From the NCBI GenBank assembly GCA_019925105.1, contig JAHGAU010000003.1, positions 1,240,001 through 1,304,000 on the forward strand: a stretch of DNA of 64,000 bases, read 5' to 3'. The stretch's first letter is position 1. Every line of letters starts with the position of its first letter. The stretch comes from Niebla homalea (taxonomy: Eukaryota > Ascomycota > Lecanoromycetes > Lecanorales > Ramalinaceae). The translations under genes and the position numbers were made by a program. The notes under the pieces were generated by a model that worked only from the letters and a program-made list of their open reading frames with translations, made no database searches and was not told the origin of the DNA. Shown here piece after piece: positions 1 to 10,708 of this stretch.

Positions 1-362
1 AGGCCTCTGCTCTGTTATCTCCGCCCAAGAACGGAGGACACATGAACCGCCCATCGATGCAGGGAAGTGTGTACTGGATGGCACCTGAGGTCGTCAAACG
101 GACTACCTACACCCTTAAAGCGGATATTTGGTCGCTTGGGTGCTTGATTGTCGAAATGTTTACGGGAACTCACCCGTTCCCTGACTACACGCAACTCACA
201 GCCATCTTCAAGATAGGCAGCATGAGCGTCAAGCCAACAATTCCCAGCAATGCAAGCGAGGAGGGCAGAGTCTTCCTCGAATCAACCTTCGAGAATGATC
301 ATAATGATAGGCCTACGGCGGACGAACTGTTGACGCGTCCATTCTTGAAGCAGATTGCTTGA
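1..362 (+). CDS. MAPKKK (Bck1-type) protein kinase, C-terminal part
   Basis: This is the 3' end of a serine/threonine kinase gene whose 5' part lies outside the window; the frame is open to the first bases, so the ATG at 42 is internal. Visible are the activation-loop end and subdomain VIII (GSVYWMAPE), subdomain IX (ADIWSLGC), and the terminal Arg of subdomain XI in NDRPTADELL, followed by RPFLKQIA and the stop. The MQGSVYWMAPEVV pattern, followed by EMFTGTHPF and a QLTAIFKIG stretch, fits the MAPKKK Bck1/Ste11 group, which acts at the top of the cell-wall integrity MAP kinase cascade. The subfamily call rests on about 110 residues, so Bck1 rather than another MAPKKK is an inference. Confidence 0.8.
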   Translation, partial: ASALLSPPKNGGHMNRPSMQGSVYWMAPEVVKRTTYTLKADIWSLGCLIVEMFTGTHPFPDYTQLTAIFKIGSMSVKPTIPSNASEEGRVFLESTFENDHNDRPTADELLTRPFLKQIA

Positions 363-1371
363 TGAACAGTCTGACCGTCATGGTGAACTTTTAGACAACT
401 ACTGAGATCGCATGCGACCACTGAAATCATTCACCTGGGAGGGAGGAGGCTTTGGATCTGGGTGGATAGTGCGAGAAACCCTTTGGCATGCGTACATCAC
501 TGTATTTCCGTATGATCTTCACGAACTACCGAGCGCATGAATTGAGACAATGAAACATCCTGCAAAGAGAGCTTCGCAAGCTGCTGCTAACAGAAGCATT
601 TCCATTCGGCTCCACAACTGACGTACCGAGTCTGCTCAAAGACCATTGCTAGCATGTGGATCCTCGTCCGTATCTATTCGACCTAGCCATGCCAGGAAGC
701 GTGGCAAATGCCTTGACCCCCTCGCGTTAAATCCATCCTCCATCCTCCATCCTCCATTCTCCATCCCAGCAGTCAGCTTTCCTTGCAGGCCTTCGACTTC
801 AAGTCCAGTATTTCTGAAAAATTTGAATACCCGAGTATCTCCAGGCTGGTGGACCCCCGCAGCAGCGTTCTCACCACCACATATCCATGCAATGCCAACA
901 CGTCTCTGGCCGCATGCTGTGCCTCTGGACAGGCCCGACGACTGCCACCTAGGACGGGCATCAATGCGCAAGCCTTGCCGGATGAGTATTTGCCTAAGGT
1001 CCCCAACAGGTCGCTGAACCACCTTCAGGTTGTTTCGGAAGGTACGCCCTTCTCCAACTTTGCAGGCATAGTCGCAGCACACTGCAGCGAAGGTGCCCCT
1101 GCTAATTTCTCGCTGTCTAGGCGAAGTACGCAGGAAGTCTCATGGTAGGCGCAGCATGTAGTGGAGTCTGCTTGCCAAAACTGCCTACTACGTATGCTCT
1201 GACTATATCTTGCTCACCTCAACTCCTCCATTGCTTCCACCCTCTTCACATTCAAGTCGCTCTTTTTTTGGCTCCCTTTTTGTCGTTCTTTCTCAGGCTG
1301 AGCTGTGCTCTTGTGCCTTCATCTCGCTCTCTATTGAACAAGAGGCCTTGACGACTTCCACTCTTGCTGTC
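363..1371. other. intergenic region, promoter side of the GH26-like gene
   Basis: No convincing gene is seen; open frames here overlap each other on both strands and have no family signature. The stretch should hold the kinase 3' UTR and the upstream region of the secreted hydrolase that starts at 1372. The last 150 bases are pyrimidine-rich, as is common just upstream of fungal start codons. Confidence 0.5.
732..766. repeat. 7-bp tandem repeat, five units
   Basis: Five consecutive copies of TCCATCC, the fourth with one T for C change. It is a short minisatellite in intergenic DNA with no visible function. Confidence 0.85.
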
Positions 1372-2568
1372 ATGTCGTCTTCGCTCTCTCTCCTTTCCCT
1401 CAGTCTGCTTGCCGCTCTTTCACTTGCCAAACCGCACCCTCAGGGACGCCATGGAGGCGGTCACCCTCACTACAACCGACAACAGCCCATCGTCACCAGC
1501 ACCCTACTACAGAATGGCATCTACCCCATAACAACCCCCGTCACCAGCCCCTTGGAGGCGAATAATCCTCAAATCCCCGCTCTCGGCAGCAGCGTGACGC
1601 CTGTCTACGGCTCCGTCACCCCGGTCTCCCGCGGCATCAACACCGACCCCACATCCGTCCAATCCACCAGCCCACAACCTTCGACCGGAGGAAACCCTGG
1701 CGGCAACACCGGCGGTTCCCCTTCCCCTGCCGGTCTTCCCTCGGGCTGCTTCACCATCAACGGCATCGGTGTCGGCTGGGATTCCCAAGAGGACCCCGCC
1801 ACTCTGGCCCAATCGATCAGCTCCTCCGCAGGCCCCTGCACGTACGGCCACTACGCGCAGATGACCTCGGGAACCACCATGCCGGACACGGACATCCGAT
1901 CCGGTGCCGCTGCCGCTGTGGCGGCGAAGGCCATCTATGTCATTTCCCTGAAACCCGGCAGCGTGGACTTCGCCCAGGTGTCCACGGATGCGGTGGCCAA
2001 GTCCATGAGCACCTTATCTGGGATGATGGGTGGAGGGGAGGTGTGGTTGCGGCTGGCGCACGAGATGAATTGGTACAGCCAGACGGGGGAGTATGTCGGC
2101 ACCTCGGACAGCTTCAAGGCGATGTGGCAGGGCGTCGCTAGCAAGGTCGACCGCTCCAAGGTGAAGATGTATTGGTGTCCCAACCCCCCGTCCAGCACGG
2201 GGGATACCGTCCAGACGCTGGATCAGAAGTGGTACCCCGGCGATGCGGCGGTGGATATTGTGGGGTTGGATGCGTACGGGCAGGGGACGAACCCGACCTT
2301 TGAGGATAGTGTGCCTGATGACTTCTGCAGCCAGTATGGTGATAAGATGGTGCATGTGGGCGAAGCGGGCTGGTTGGGAGGCGGGACCAGTGGTCAGAAG
2401 ACGGAGTGGTTGCGTCAGGTCAGTGGGGATGCGGCCAAGCAGGGGTGTCCGAACTATGCTGGATTCATGTGGTTTGAGTATGATAAGCCCGGGGGTGGGG
2501 ATGCCAATGGGGATTACACTGTTGCCAGTGGGAGCGGATCTGGAATCGCTGCTAAGGCTTTGGGATGA
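1372..2568 (+). CDS. secreted GH26-like glycoside hydrolase
   Basis: Single-exon gene of 398 residues. The chosen ATG begins a clear signal peptide (MSSSLSLLSLSLLAALSLA); the same frame is open further upstream but that part does not look like secretory sequence. After the signal comes a Ser/Thr/Pro/Gly-rich linker to about residue 125, then a compact domain with an RLAHEMNWY motif and a later VGEAGW motif. In GH26 and related clan A enzymes the Glu of HEMN is the acid/base and a later Glu on a beta strand is the nucleophile, so both catalytic positions look present. Beta-mannanase-like activity on plant or fungal wall polysaccharide is inferred; substrate is not readable from sequence. It is convergent with LSC1. 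Confidence 0.75.
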   Translation: MSSSLSLLSLSLLAALSLAKPHPQGRHGGGHPHYNRQQPIVTSTLLQNGIYPITTPVTSPLEANNPQIPALGSSVTPVYGSVTPVSRGINTDPTSVQSTSPQPSTGGNPGGNTGGSPSPAGLPSGCFTINGIGVGWDSQEDPATLAQSISSSAGPCTYGHYAQMTSGTTMPDTDIRSGAAAAVAAKAIYVISLKPGSVDFAQVSTDAVAKSMSTLSGMMGGGEVWLRLAHEMNWYSQTGEYVGTSDSFKAMWQGVASKVDRSKVKMYWCPNPPSSTGDTVQTLDQKWYPGDAAVDIVGLDAYGQGTNPTFEDSVPDDFCSQYGDKMVHVGEAGWLGGGTSGQKTEWLRQVSGDAAKQGCPNYAGFMWFEYDKPGGGDANGDYTVASGSGSGIAAKALG

Positions 2569-2795
2569 GATAGGGGTTATCTGATCGCCAGGTTTGGGTG
2601 TTTTTTTCTGGGATATCTTTGACTTAAGGTAGTAACCAAAGAGGCGTGAAGCCTTTGGTTCTCCGTGTGTGAGATTTTGCATTTCTGGAGAATTGCATTT
2701 CTTGTTTCAACACATAGTAAATACACGGATAGACCAGGGGAAGACGTCTGGTCTTTGGGACAGCGGCATGCTGGAATCAAACCCTTTTCACCCTA

Positions 2796-4009
2796 TCACA
2801 GCAGATCCCTCTTCACGAACTGCTCCCTCAACGTCTTCCCCAAGCTAGCCGGGCTCCTCTCGACGACCACACCAGCGCTCTCCAGCGCCGAGATCTTACT
2901 ATCCGCCCCCCCTTTGCCACCGCTCACAATTGCCCCCGCATGACCCATCCTCCTCCCAGGCGGCGCGGAGATGCCCGCAATGAAGCTCACAGCCGGCTTG
3001 TTCTGCGTATTGTGCTCCCTCAAGAAATCGGCCGCGTCCTCCTCGGCCGACCCACCAATCTCCCCGATCATGATGATCCCATCCGTCTCCTCATCCTCCA
3101 GGAACACCTTCAGGCAATCGATGAAGTTGGTCCCGCTGAACGGATCGCCCCCGATCCCCACCACCAGGCTCTGGCCCAGCCCGGCCTGGGTGGTCTGGTT
3201 GACGGCCTCGTAGGTCAGCGTGCCGCTGCGCGAGACGATCCCGATCCGGCCCCGCTTGTGGATGAAGCCCGGCATGATCCCGATCTTGCACTGGCCCGGC
3301 GCGATGATGCCCGGGCAGTTCGGCCCCACCAGCCGCGTCCGCGATTGCGTCTTCAGGATCGAGGTCAGCCGGACCATGTCGTGCTGCGGGATCCCCTCCG
3401 TGATGCAGACGACCAGGGGGATCTCGGCGGTGATGGCTTCTTCGATGCCGGCGGCGGCGACGGGGGGGCTGCAAGGATTGATTGGAGGGGTGAGCCCGAG
3501 GGTCTTTGTTTGTCATGGCAATTGGGGGGGAGAAAAGGGGAGCGATATAATACTCACGGGACAAAGATGGCGGAGGCGGTCGCGCCGGTTTGTTTTACGG
3601 CATCGCTGACAGAGGCGAAGACGGGCTTGCCTAGGTGTGTCTCGCCGGCTTTCTTGGGGTTGGTGCCGCCGACGACGTTGGTTCCTGGTTGTCCCCCCCT
3701 CTATGTTAGACGGCTTACCGCAATTGGATCCTCTCGAGGAAGCAGTATGTGTACGCATACCATAGTCAATTGCTTGCTGAGCGTGGAAGCTGGGCATGAA
3801 TTAGCTCAATCTTTCCGAGATGGACGATAGAGCCTGGCCCTTTGTTACCTTCCTTGTTTCCCTGTAAAGCCTTGATATATCACCTTGGTGTTGTTGTCAA
3901 TGCGGAGATTCTCTGCCGTGGATGCGTAGCCCGCGGTCGCCGTCGAGTACCTCTGGGTCCTCGCAGCGGCCTGTAGCAGGCTCGTTGAACGTCGACTGAA
4001 TGCCTGCAT
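2796..4009 (-). CDS. LSC1: succinate-CoA ligase alpha subunit, mitochondrial
   Basis: The alpha subunit of the TCA-cycle enzyme that turns succinyl-CoA into succinate with ATP or GTP formation. Exons read on the minus strand: 4009-3849, 3789-3761, 3684-3558, 3468-2796, giving 329 residues with every phase consistent. The N-terminus [19 protein letters not shown] is an Arg/Ser-rich mitochondrial presequence. The CoA-binding part shows [18 protein letters not shown] and [19 protein letters not shown]; the phosphohistidine loop is [13 protein letters not shown]. Introns are 59, 76 and 89 bp. The second exon is only 29 nt. The gene is divergent from ELP3 with 293 bp between the two start codons, so the promoters are likely shared or adjacent. 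Confidence 0.95.
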
Positions 4010-4302
4010 CGCTGCAACAGAGCGATGAGGCCGGGAATAAGGAGTTTGGAGGCTTGTAGCTGCAGGCTGGTGACAGGAACGTAAGAGGCTCCTTTATCCA
4101 AGCCAAGCTACGAGAGTTTTGACAACGGTCGCCAAGTTTCCCCACCAAACACTTCGATTGGTGGAAAGCAGATAGAGTTGCCAAAACCTTGCATGGATAT
4201 CACTCTCGAGTCCTTCAAATCCCACGATTGGATATTCTTCAATATCGTATAGTAGCGTTCGTCTATCTCCTCTAATGCCCTGATCGAGTACATGTCATCG
4301 CT
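4010..4302. promoter_or_regulatory. divergent promoter region LSC1 / ELP3
   Basis: The 293 bp between the LSC1 and ELP3 start codons must carry both 5' regions. No recognised factor site or clear TATA box was seen. Confidence 0.5.
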
Positions 4303-6081
4303 ATGGCGACAGAAATCATGACCGCCCCAGTGGCGACGAAGGTCAAGCTACCCAAAGGTCATAATTTACCTCCAGAGAATGAGCGATTCATGCGAGCTTG
4401 CTCAGACATAGCCTCTGCACTCATAGAAGACTACGAGGCCCAGCAAGATGATGCTGCTCCGAAGAGGGACCTCAATCTCAATTCATTGCGTGGCAAGATG
4501 GCGAAGAAGCACCGTCTTTCCAACCAGCCGCCACTCACAGCCATCATTGCTGCCGTGCCCGAGCATTACAAGAAGTACATCTTGCCCAAGCTGATCGCCA
4601 AGCCCATCCGAACGTCTTCGGGGATAGCAGTGGTAGCCGTGATGTGCAAGCCTCATCGTTGCCCTCATATTGCCTATACGGGAAACATCTGCGTCTATTG
4701 TCCCGGTGGGCCAGATTCGGATTTCGAGTACTCAACGCAGTCATACACCGGCTACGAGCCTACCTCGATGCGCGCAATCAGGGCCCGATATGATCCGTAT
4801 GAGCAAGCGAGAGGCCGGGTCGATCAAATCAAGAGTTTAGGCCACAGTGTGGATAAAGTCGAGTACATCATCATGGGAGGCACCTTCATGTCGCTATCTG
4901 AGGACTATCGGAACGAATTCATCTCACAGCTTCATAATGCTTTAAGTGGCTATTCAGGGACCAACGTCGATGAGTCTGTCGAGGCCGGCGAGATGAGCAC
5001 AATTAAATGTGTGGGCATCACCATCGAGACGAGGCCGGACTACTGCCTGGATCCGCATCTGAGTGCCATGTTACGTTATGGTTGTACTCGGCTGGAAATA
5101 GGGGTACAATCCCTTTACGAAGATGTCGCTCGGGACACCAACAGAGGTCATACTGTCGCAGCCGTTGCCGAAACATTCAAGCTCGCCAAAGATGCAGGCT
5201 TCAAGGTGGTCAGCCATATGATGCCTGATCTTCCTAACGTCGGGATGGAGCGAGACCTCGATCAGTTTCGAGAGTACTTTGAGAATCCAGATTTCCGCAC
5301 CGATGGCTTGAAGATCTACCCTACCCTTGTCATCCGTGGCACCGGTCTGTACGAACTCTGGCGGACAGGACGCTACAAGAATTACACTCCCAACGCTCTG
5401 ATCGATCTCGTTGCTCGCATCTTGGCTCTGGTACCGCCATGGACTCGTATCTACCGCGTTCAGCGCGATATCCCAATGCCCCTCGTGACTTCAGGAGTCG
5501 AGAACGGCAATCTCCGGGAGCTGGCTCTCAGTCGGATGAAAGATTTTGGCACCACCTGCAGGGATGTGCGCACTCGAGAAGTAGGCATCAACGAGGTGAA
5601 GAACAAGATTCGGCCCTCTCAGGTCGAGCTTGTGAGGCGCGACTACGTAGCCAACGGCGGATGGGAGACCTTCCTTGCCTACGAGGATCCGAAGCAGGAT
5701 ATCCTGATTGCCTTGCTTCGGCTCAGGAAGTGCAGCGACACCCACACATTCAGACCGGAGCTGAAGGGACAGCCGACAAGCTTGGTACGGGAGCTGCATG
5801 TCTATGGCTCGGCTGTACCGGTGCACGCTCGAGATCCTCGCAAGTTTCAGCATCAAGGGTACGGAACGCTGTTGATGGAAGAGGCGGAGAGAATCGCACG
5901 AGATGAGCATAGAAGTGACAAAATCGCGGTCATTTCCGGCATTGGCGTCAGAAGCTATTACGCCAAATTAGGCTATCATTTGGAAGGGCCATACATGGTC
6001 AAGACGTTGGAAAGGAACCCTCAGGAGCTTTGCAGTGAAGAGGATGATGATGAGGCTGATAATGATACAACGGCCATGTAG
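4303..6081 (+). CDS. ELP3: Elongator complex catalytic subunit Elp3
   Basis: Single-exon gene of 592 residues, slightly longer than yeast Elp3 (557). Elp3 is the catalytic subunit of Elongator, which starts the formation of mcm5/cm5 groups on wobble uridine of certain tRNAs. The radical-SAM part carries [19 protein letters not shown] with the cluster cysteines, followed by [20 protein letters not shown]. The C-terminal GNAT acetyltransferase part has the acetyl-CoA loop [17 protein letters not shown] and [18 protein letters not shown]. Sequence is extremely conserved throughout, and the start ATG directly precedes residues that fit the family N-terminus. An acidic tail follows the GNAT domain. 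It is transcribed away from LSC1. Confidence 0.97.
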   Translation: MATEIMTAPVATKVKLPKGHNLPPENERFMRACSDIASALIEDYEAQQDDAAPKRDLNLNSLRGKMAKKHRLSNQPPLTAIIAAVPEHYKKYILPKLIAKPIRTSSGIAVVAVMCKPHRCPHIAYTGNICVYCPGGPDSDFEYSTQSYTGYEPTSMRAIRARYDPYEQARGRVDQIKSLGHSVDKVEYIIMGGTFMSLSEDYRNEFISQLHNALSGYSGTNVDESVEAGEMSTIKCVGITIETRPDYCLDPHLSAMLRYGCTRLEIGVQSLYEDVARDTNRGHTVAAVAETFKLAKDAGFKVVSHMMPDLPNVGMERDLDQFREYFENPDFRTDGLKIYPTLVIRGTGLYELWRTGRYKNYTPNALIDLVARILALVPPWTRIYRVQRDIPMPLVTSGVENGNLRELALSRMKDFGTTCRDVRTREVGINEVKNKIRPSQVELVRRDYVANGGWETFLAYEDPKQDILIALLRLRKCSDTHTFRPELKGQPTSLVRELHVYGSAVPVHARDPRKFQHQGYGTLLMEEAERIARDEHRSDKIAVISGIGVRSYYAKLGYHLEGPYMVKTLERNPQELCSEEDDDEADNDTTAM

Positions 6082-6349
6082 AACGATGATAAGCCAAACG
6101 TCCTCGTGGTCATTTAGCAGGGCGTTTGGGGATCATTTACATACAGGGACGGGCAGGTGCATGAGATACCCCCAAGCATAGGCCATGGAAAAATAGACAT
6201 CGATCATTGCTTCTTCATCTTATGTTACTACAACAAAGTGTATTCTTGAGCCGCTCTCTCCTGCCGTGCAACTAGTGACATCGTTGACTCCAAAGCCCCA
6301 ACGCCTAAGCAATCCAAGTAAACCATTAAGGGAATCTTACTCCTCAGCA

Positions 6350-6733
6350 TCAATTCAGACTTATCGCCCCCTTCTTACTCTGCCTCACGTGTAGAAGCGC
6401 TTGCAATCCGCAAAAGACGAGGAAGACCGCATACACCACCACTGCCGCGAACACCGATCCCGCGACCGCCTTGCCGTTGGGGGGGTCCTCGGTTGAGCCC
6501 ACCATCGAGTGATGTTCCGCCTATCAAACCGGTCAGAGATGAAGTGCCCTGAGGCTGCGGTATTGGGAAAGAAGCCTACTTTGAAGAGACCGCCGATGAT
6601 CGAGAGGATGATGATGGCAGCGACGGAGACGACAATGCTATTGACCGTGCATCAGCATCTGTAAATCGTTATTTGCCCATTGCAGAATGTCATACCAGCT
6701 CCATGCGTTGAACGCTGACACGACGGGCTTCAT
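6350..6733 (-). CDS. V-type ATPase subunit f (RNAseK / YPR170W-B family)
   Basis: A small gene split by two introns that is easily missed: exons 6733-6696, 6637-6580 and 6520-6350 encode 88 residues. It starts MKPVVSAFNAWSCIVVS, then a first hydrophobic helix, HHSMVGSTEDPPNGKAVAG, a second helix, and CGLQALLHVRQ. This order matches yeast V-ATPase subunit f (YPR170W-B, 85 residues), a two-helix Vo membrane subunit related to animal RNAseK. The family is known from V-ATPase structures; a role here in vacuolar or endosomal acidification follows from homology. The introns are 58 and 59 bp with GTATGA and GTAGGC donors and TAG acceptors. A CACGTG box lies 214 bp upstream of the start. Confidence 0.87.
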
Positions 6734-7975
6734 CTTGGATGACGGCGGTGGAGATGATGAATCGGGGGCGTTTCAAGTGGATGAGGTGCCAAACCCTGAG
6801 GGCAAGGAGACGCGGGTTTGAAAGCCGGGCTAGGGTCACCTTTGGCTCTTCAGAAATACGGGTTGGTTGTCTTGAGAAGCTGGACTGACGATAGATAATT
6901 AGAGCGTTGAGGCGCGGGAGCTGCAGAGCGGACGTTCGAGCCTTGGCACGTGATCTCGAGTTTCGATGACGCCAAGCCTGTCCGTATGGGGAAAGTATGT
7001 CCTCCAGCCAAGCCGATGCCAGATGGCGAAACCGGTCAGCATAGTATCATACCTTAGATAAGGCGATTGTTCATGGAGCTAGTACTTAGCGAGGGACTCT
7101 CGCAAAGATTCCTCATAGGTTCACACCATATGGTATGATCGTTGAGGATGCCTAACATGCTCCTCCACAGCTGTGCCCCATTCCAACCCTTGACCGTTCC
7201 CTTGCCCTTCCTAATTGCGCAGAACCTTGTCCAGACTTCAGAGGCCTCTAAATGATAGATATGTGCGGCAGGGGATGTGGACGGCTGCCTGGAAATATCT
7301 GTTCGAACCAAGGGCTAACCTGAGCCAGCAGAGAGACGCCTATTCATTGACCCTCCTCCAACCTCGTGTGCTTCTTGACCCTATTTCACATTGCTCGTTT
7401 CGAGAGCCTTTCCAGACCCATTTGATCGCTGCCGAGAGTCCTCCTTTTTGCAAAATCCACTCCTTAAGGTAGCATTATTGTTTATGAACCTCAAGGACTT
7501 ACTTGTTGAATGAGCCTGAATGAGAAGGAGCGATCCAAACGGCCGAAATAGAAAGTTTCAGGCGAAGATCTCATCCTCAGTATTTTGCAACATTAATTTA
7601 AAATGATTGCATGAGCCATATCACGCGTGACGCCTATCCTGACCGCAGCTGTAATATTTGCAACCATATGCTTGGCAATCGGTCGCCTTACGAGCTTTTG
7701 TCGCTGTCCGATTTCAATGCTGTGCTTGTGCTTTGCTCCATGATGTTGCTCAATGCATATGTGGGCGAATGATGGCCGAGCCATAGCTACAAGAGCAATA
7801 CGATCTAAGTGTAAGTCTATATCCATGCCATGCAGATGGCAATGCTGAATCTGTCAGGTCTCAAACACTGTCACAGTGGACAGAGAAGGCTCAGGTAAGG
7901 CATACCACTCCGGTTGCTCATTAACCCATACAGGAACCATTCCACGTTGGACCCTAATCAACGGAACAGCAACGT
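6734..7975. other. intergenic region
   Basis: About 1.2 kb without a supported gene. A possible 5' UTR intron of the downstream orphan gene ends at the CATACAG around 7935, after a GTAAGG donor near 7894. Short frames near 7054-7311 and 7593-7826 have no recognisable features. Confidence 0.4.
6947..6952. promoter_or_regulatory. CACGTG E-box upstream of V-ATPase f
   Basis: Palindromic CACGTG followed by A, 214 bp upstream of the V-ATPase f start codon. Such boxes bind bHLH factors of the Cbf1 type in fungi; the assignment is by motif only. Confidence 0.35.
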
Positions 7976-8579
7976 ATGAAATCAAAACCTGACAAACTTA
8001 ACGAGGTACTCCAGATTGTTGAATCTCATCAGTATCTAAACTTGGAGCCCAAGTCCTTCACACCTCTTTTGAGCGAGATTCTAAACGATGATGCGCCTGA
8101 CCTCATAGAAGATTGGGAGATTTATCTTGTGGAGCTAGACCGTGGAAACTGTGGACGATGCTCTTCAGACCAACCGCAAGCACAGATCAGTGAAGAATTA
8201 TGGACAGCTCAGAAGGAATGGGCACAAATGGGTTGGTCTCGCGGGGAGACTCCTTATCGGCGCGCAAGATCCATCCTGGTGGTCGAGTGGTAAGCATAGA
8301 TCGTGATGTCACCATTTTATGAGACTTGAATATCACTAATGTGTGATCCATAGCAGGAGTTTGGCACGCGATTTTCACCTTCTCTTAGCTATCCATGGTG
8401 ATGTAAGCCAGATGGGCCCCTCTGGAGATTTACCCAGCGGATTCTACAGTAAGGTGACTCAACAGCAGTCAGAGCCAGCGCCGGATCTTGTGAATCAACT
8501 TGAGCAACTACTGCCACCTCAAATACGGGAACGTGATTCTACTCTACCGAGTGATGCTCAAACGCAGTCGTTAGAATGA
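7976..8579 (+). CDS. hypothetical protein, two exons
   Basis: Not recognised. Two exons, 7976-8289 and 8354-8579, join in phase across a 64-bp intron with GTAAGC donor and CATAG acceptor, giving 179 residues. The protein is hydrophilic and acidic, with no signal peptide or membrane segment; the N-terminal part (MKSKPDKLNEVLQIV) looks helical, and the C-terminal part is Gln/Pro/Ser rich. The frame-preserving splice is the main argument that it is a gene; there is no family match I can name. A GTAAGG...CATACAG pair just upstream may be a 5' UTR intron. It could be a lineage-specific gene or the tail of a longer decayed one. Confidence 0.45.
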
Positions 8580-8672
8580 TCTCAGGGATTAGAAGGTCTG
8601 CGATAAGAGCATTATTCCATGAGCCTTTTCGATGCTTAGCAACGACCACCCCCTAAGACTTGCTCACTCACC

Positions 8673-9568
8673 CTAGGGACCTCCTGCCCAATCTTTGTTC
8701 CAATTCACGCAGTCTTGAAACTTAACGCCCTGCCCTCCGAAGATGTCCAGCGCACTTCCAATGGTCAGGTCAACCTTGCCTTTACTGAGCCACTTGACCT
8801 TATCAAGGTCTTGGATGGTCGTGGCACCTCCGGCATAGGTCACTGGGTAGTTGGTCCATTCCCCCAACTTCTTGACGAGTTCCTCATCAATGCCGTTTTG
8901 GAGACCTTCATTGTCTGCAGCATGCACCAGAAATTCCGAACAGGCAACTTCTAGTAATCTGAATGTTTCTGTGTGGTTTGCGTCAGCAGGGAAACTCTCC
9001 TTATCATTGAGGTAGTGAGAAGTACGCCGATTGAGTTCCATATCAGTCAGAGTCTGCCATTTATCCGTGGTAACGATCCATTTGTCCCCTTGCCTACGGC
9101 AACTGAGATCGATGACCAATCTCTTTCTGTCGGCGTTTAATGCTCTGAAGATGTCGAAAAGGGGATAGTTTGAGTATTTTCCGTTGGGAAAGATGTGCGA
9201 AGTTACGATGACCTTTTCTACCACTTCAGCTTGAAGTCCATGGCTTGAAGCATGCAATGAAATTTCACCTTTGCCGCACCTAGCTCGATCCATTGAGCAG
9301 CATTACGATCATGAATGCCGCCTCCGATTTGCAATTCATTTGGCCATGCTGCCAAGGCTTCCTTAGCAGCCTGCTCGTTCCCAGGACCGAGCAAGATAAC
9401 GTGAGCTCCCTTGAGGTCATGTTCCTTGTAGAGTTTCGCGAAGTGCTCCGCGGGTAATGCTGAGACATGGTTGGTTGTCAGATCTGAAGAATCCTCTGTG
9501 AGAGTTCCGCCCACAATCTGCTTTACTTGACCTGAATGCAGATCGATGCAGGGTCGAAATTTAGTCAT
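8673..9568 (-). CDS. HIS6: ProFAR isomerase, histidine biosynthesis
   Basis: Phosphoribosylformimino-5-aminoimidazole carboxamide ribotide isomerase, the fourth enzyme of histidine synthesis, an intramolecular Amadori rearrangement in a TIM barrel. Exons 9568-9269 and 9212-8673 give 279 residues (yeast His6 is 261). The N-terminal strand [20 protein letters not shown] holds the first catalytic Asp; LVIDLSCRR carries the second; phosphate-binding Gly motifs are [12 protein letters not shown] and TYAGGATT. The 56-bp intron has donor GTGAAA and acceptor AAAAG; this acceptor is the one that keeps frame and restores AAKVIVTS, typical of the family. It is divergent from FAF1 with 235 bp between starts. 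Confidence 0.95.
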
Positions 9569-9707
9569 CTTGAGCGAATGGTAGATAGCAAAGGATGTCG
9601 TTGGAGCACAAGGGTGAAGAACGTTAGAGAATCATGTTTGTCTTTAGTGACACTTTACTGTAGGACATAGTAACAACACATAAGGAGTTGAATCGTAACA
9701 TTGATAA

Positions 9708-9715
9708 TCACGTGA
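9708..9715. promoter_or_regulatory. TCACGTGA palindrome in HIS6 / FAF1 promoter
   Basis: Perfect 8-bp palindrome between the divergent HIS6 and FAF1 genes, 140 bp from HIS6 and 89 bp from FAF1 starts. This is the core bound by Cbf1-type bHLH factors. No TGACTCA (Gcn4/CpcA) site was seen in this spacer. Confidence 0.4.
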
Positions 9716-9803
9716 CCTCAAATCGCTCTCGAATAACTTCGTGGCTTGCAGATCCTTTTTCGTATATGGATTTACATGTGTACGAACCTCTCAAGCCTCT
9801 CCA

Positions 9804-10708
9804 ATGGCGCCCCTGCTTGGGAAGAGGAAAAGGCGACTCCAGCTAGAGGATGAGAGCGAAAAGAATTCAGCCAAGGGGCTGAATCCACAACAGGACGAAT
9901 TACACGGGCTGTTCAAGCAATACTTCGAGGCCAATTTCGAGCCTCTACCCACTTTACAGCTTTCAGGGGCTTCTCACAAGAACGATGACCCACATCACGC
10001 AGACACCGATGAGGAAACCGACGACGAAACTGACTGGGAGGGGCTTTCAAATGAGGACGATGGTCTTGCAAAGGTCGTTGACTACTCTGCTCCTAAACAC
10101 GCAGAGTCAGGGTTATCGCGAGATGAAATCAAAATGTTCATGGTAGGGCGACCCCTCCCATGAGTCGAGACTTTCTTGTAACGGACCTGCTCTAGACATC
10201 AAAACCTCCCAAAGCAGAAGAGTCTACAGCCTCTGCCGCGACTTCCAAAGTGAGACTATCAATTAACAGAGAAGACAACGAAAGCGACGCCGCCAACCTC
10301 AAAAAGGATCTCGCCCTACAGCGCCTTCTCAAAGAGTCCCACCTCCTGGACGACCGCTCCTCCCTCAAGGTCAGTGGCAAAGGCCGCCACAAAGCGCTTG
10401 ATCTCCGTCTCCAGGACCTGGGCTCGAAATCATCCGTCTACGGACAGCAAAAAATGCCAATCGCTCAACGGCAGGGCATCCTCGCGAAAGCTACAGATCG
10501 CGAAAATGCTCGTCGGCGCGAGGCTTTGGAAAATGGCATCGTTTTGGAGAAAGCCGGACAGGGCAAAAGGAAGACCGAGGTCAAGAAAAGGGAGAGGGGG
10601 GTGGGAGGACCCAGTGTAGGCAAGTTCCGTGGAGGGACGCTGAGCTTGAGCAAGAAGGATGTCGCTCAGATACAGGGACCTAAGAAGCGAGAGAGAGGCA
10701 AGAGGTAG
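9804..10708 (+). CDS. FAF1: Faf1-like pre-rRNA processing protein
   Basis: Exons 9804-10142 and 10196-10708 join in phase to give 283 residues. The protein starts MAPLLGKRKRRLQLEDE, has a Glu/Asp-rich middle, then a long charged helical part ending in Lys/Arg-rich sequence with SVGKFRGGTLSLSKKDV near the C-terminus. This layout matches the fungal Faf1 family (DUF4602-type), nucleolar proteins required for 18S rRNA maturation and 40S assembly in yeast. The basic C-terminus could act as a nuclear or nucleolar signal. The intron is 53 bp (GTAGGG donor, CTCTAG acceptor). Assignment is by overall pattern and the C-terminal motif rather than a catalytic signature. Confidence 0.75.

Noticed and set aside
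1210..1371. Upstream in-frame ATG for the GH26-like gene
   Set aside because: It would bury the signal peptide behind 54 unrelated residues; the ATG at 1372 starts directly at it.
2940..3830. 296-codon plus-strand open frame
   Set aside because: Antisense shadow of LSC1, whose spliced minus-strand product is conserved end to end.
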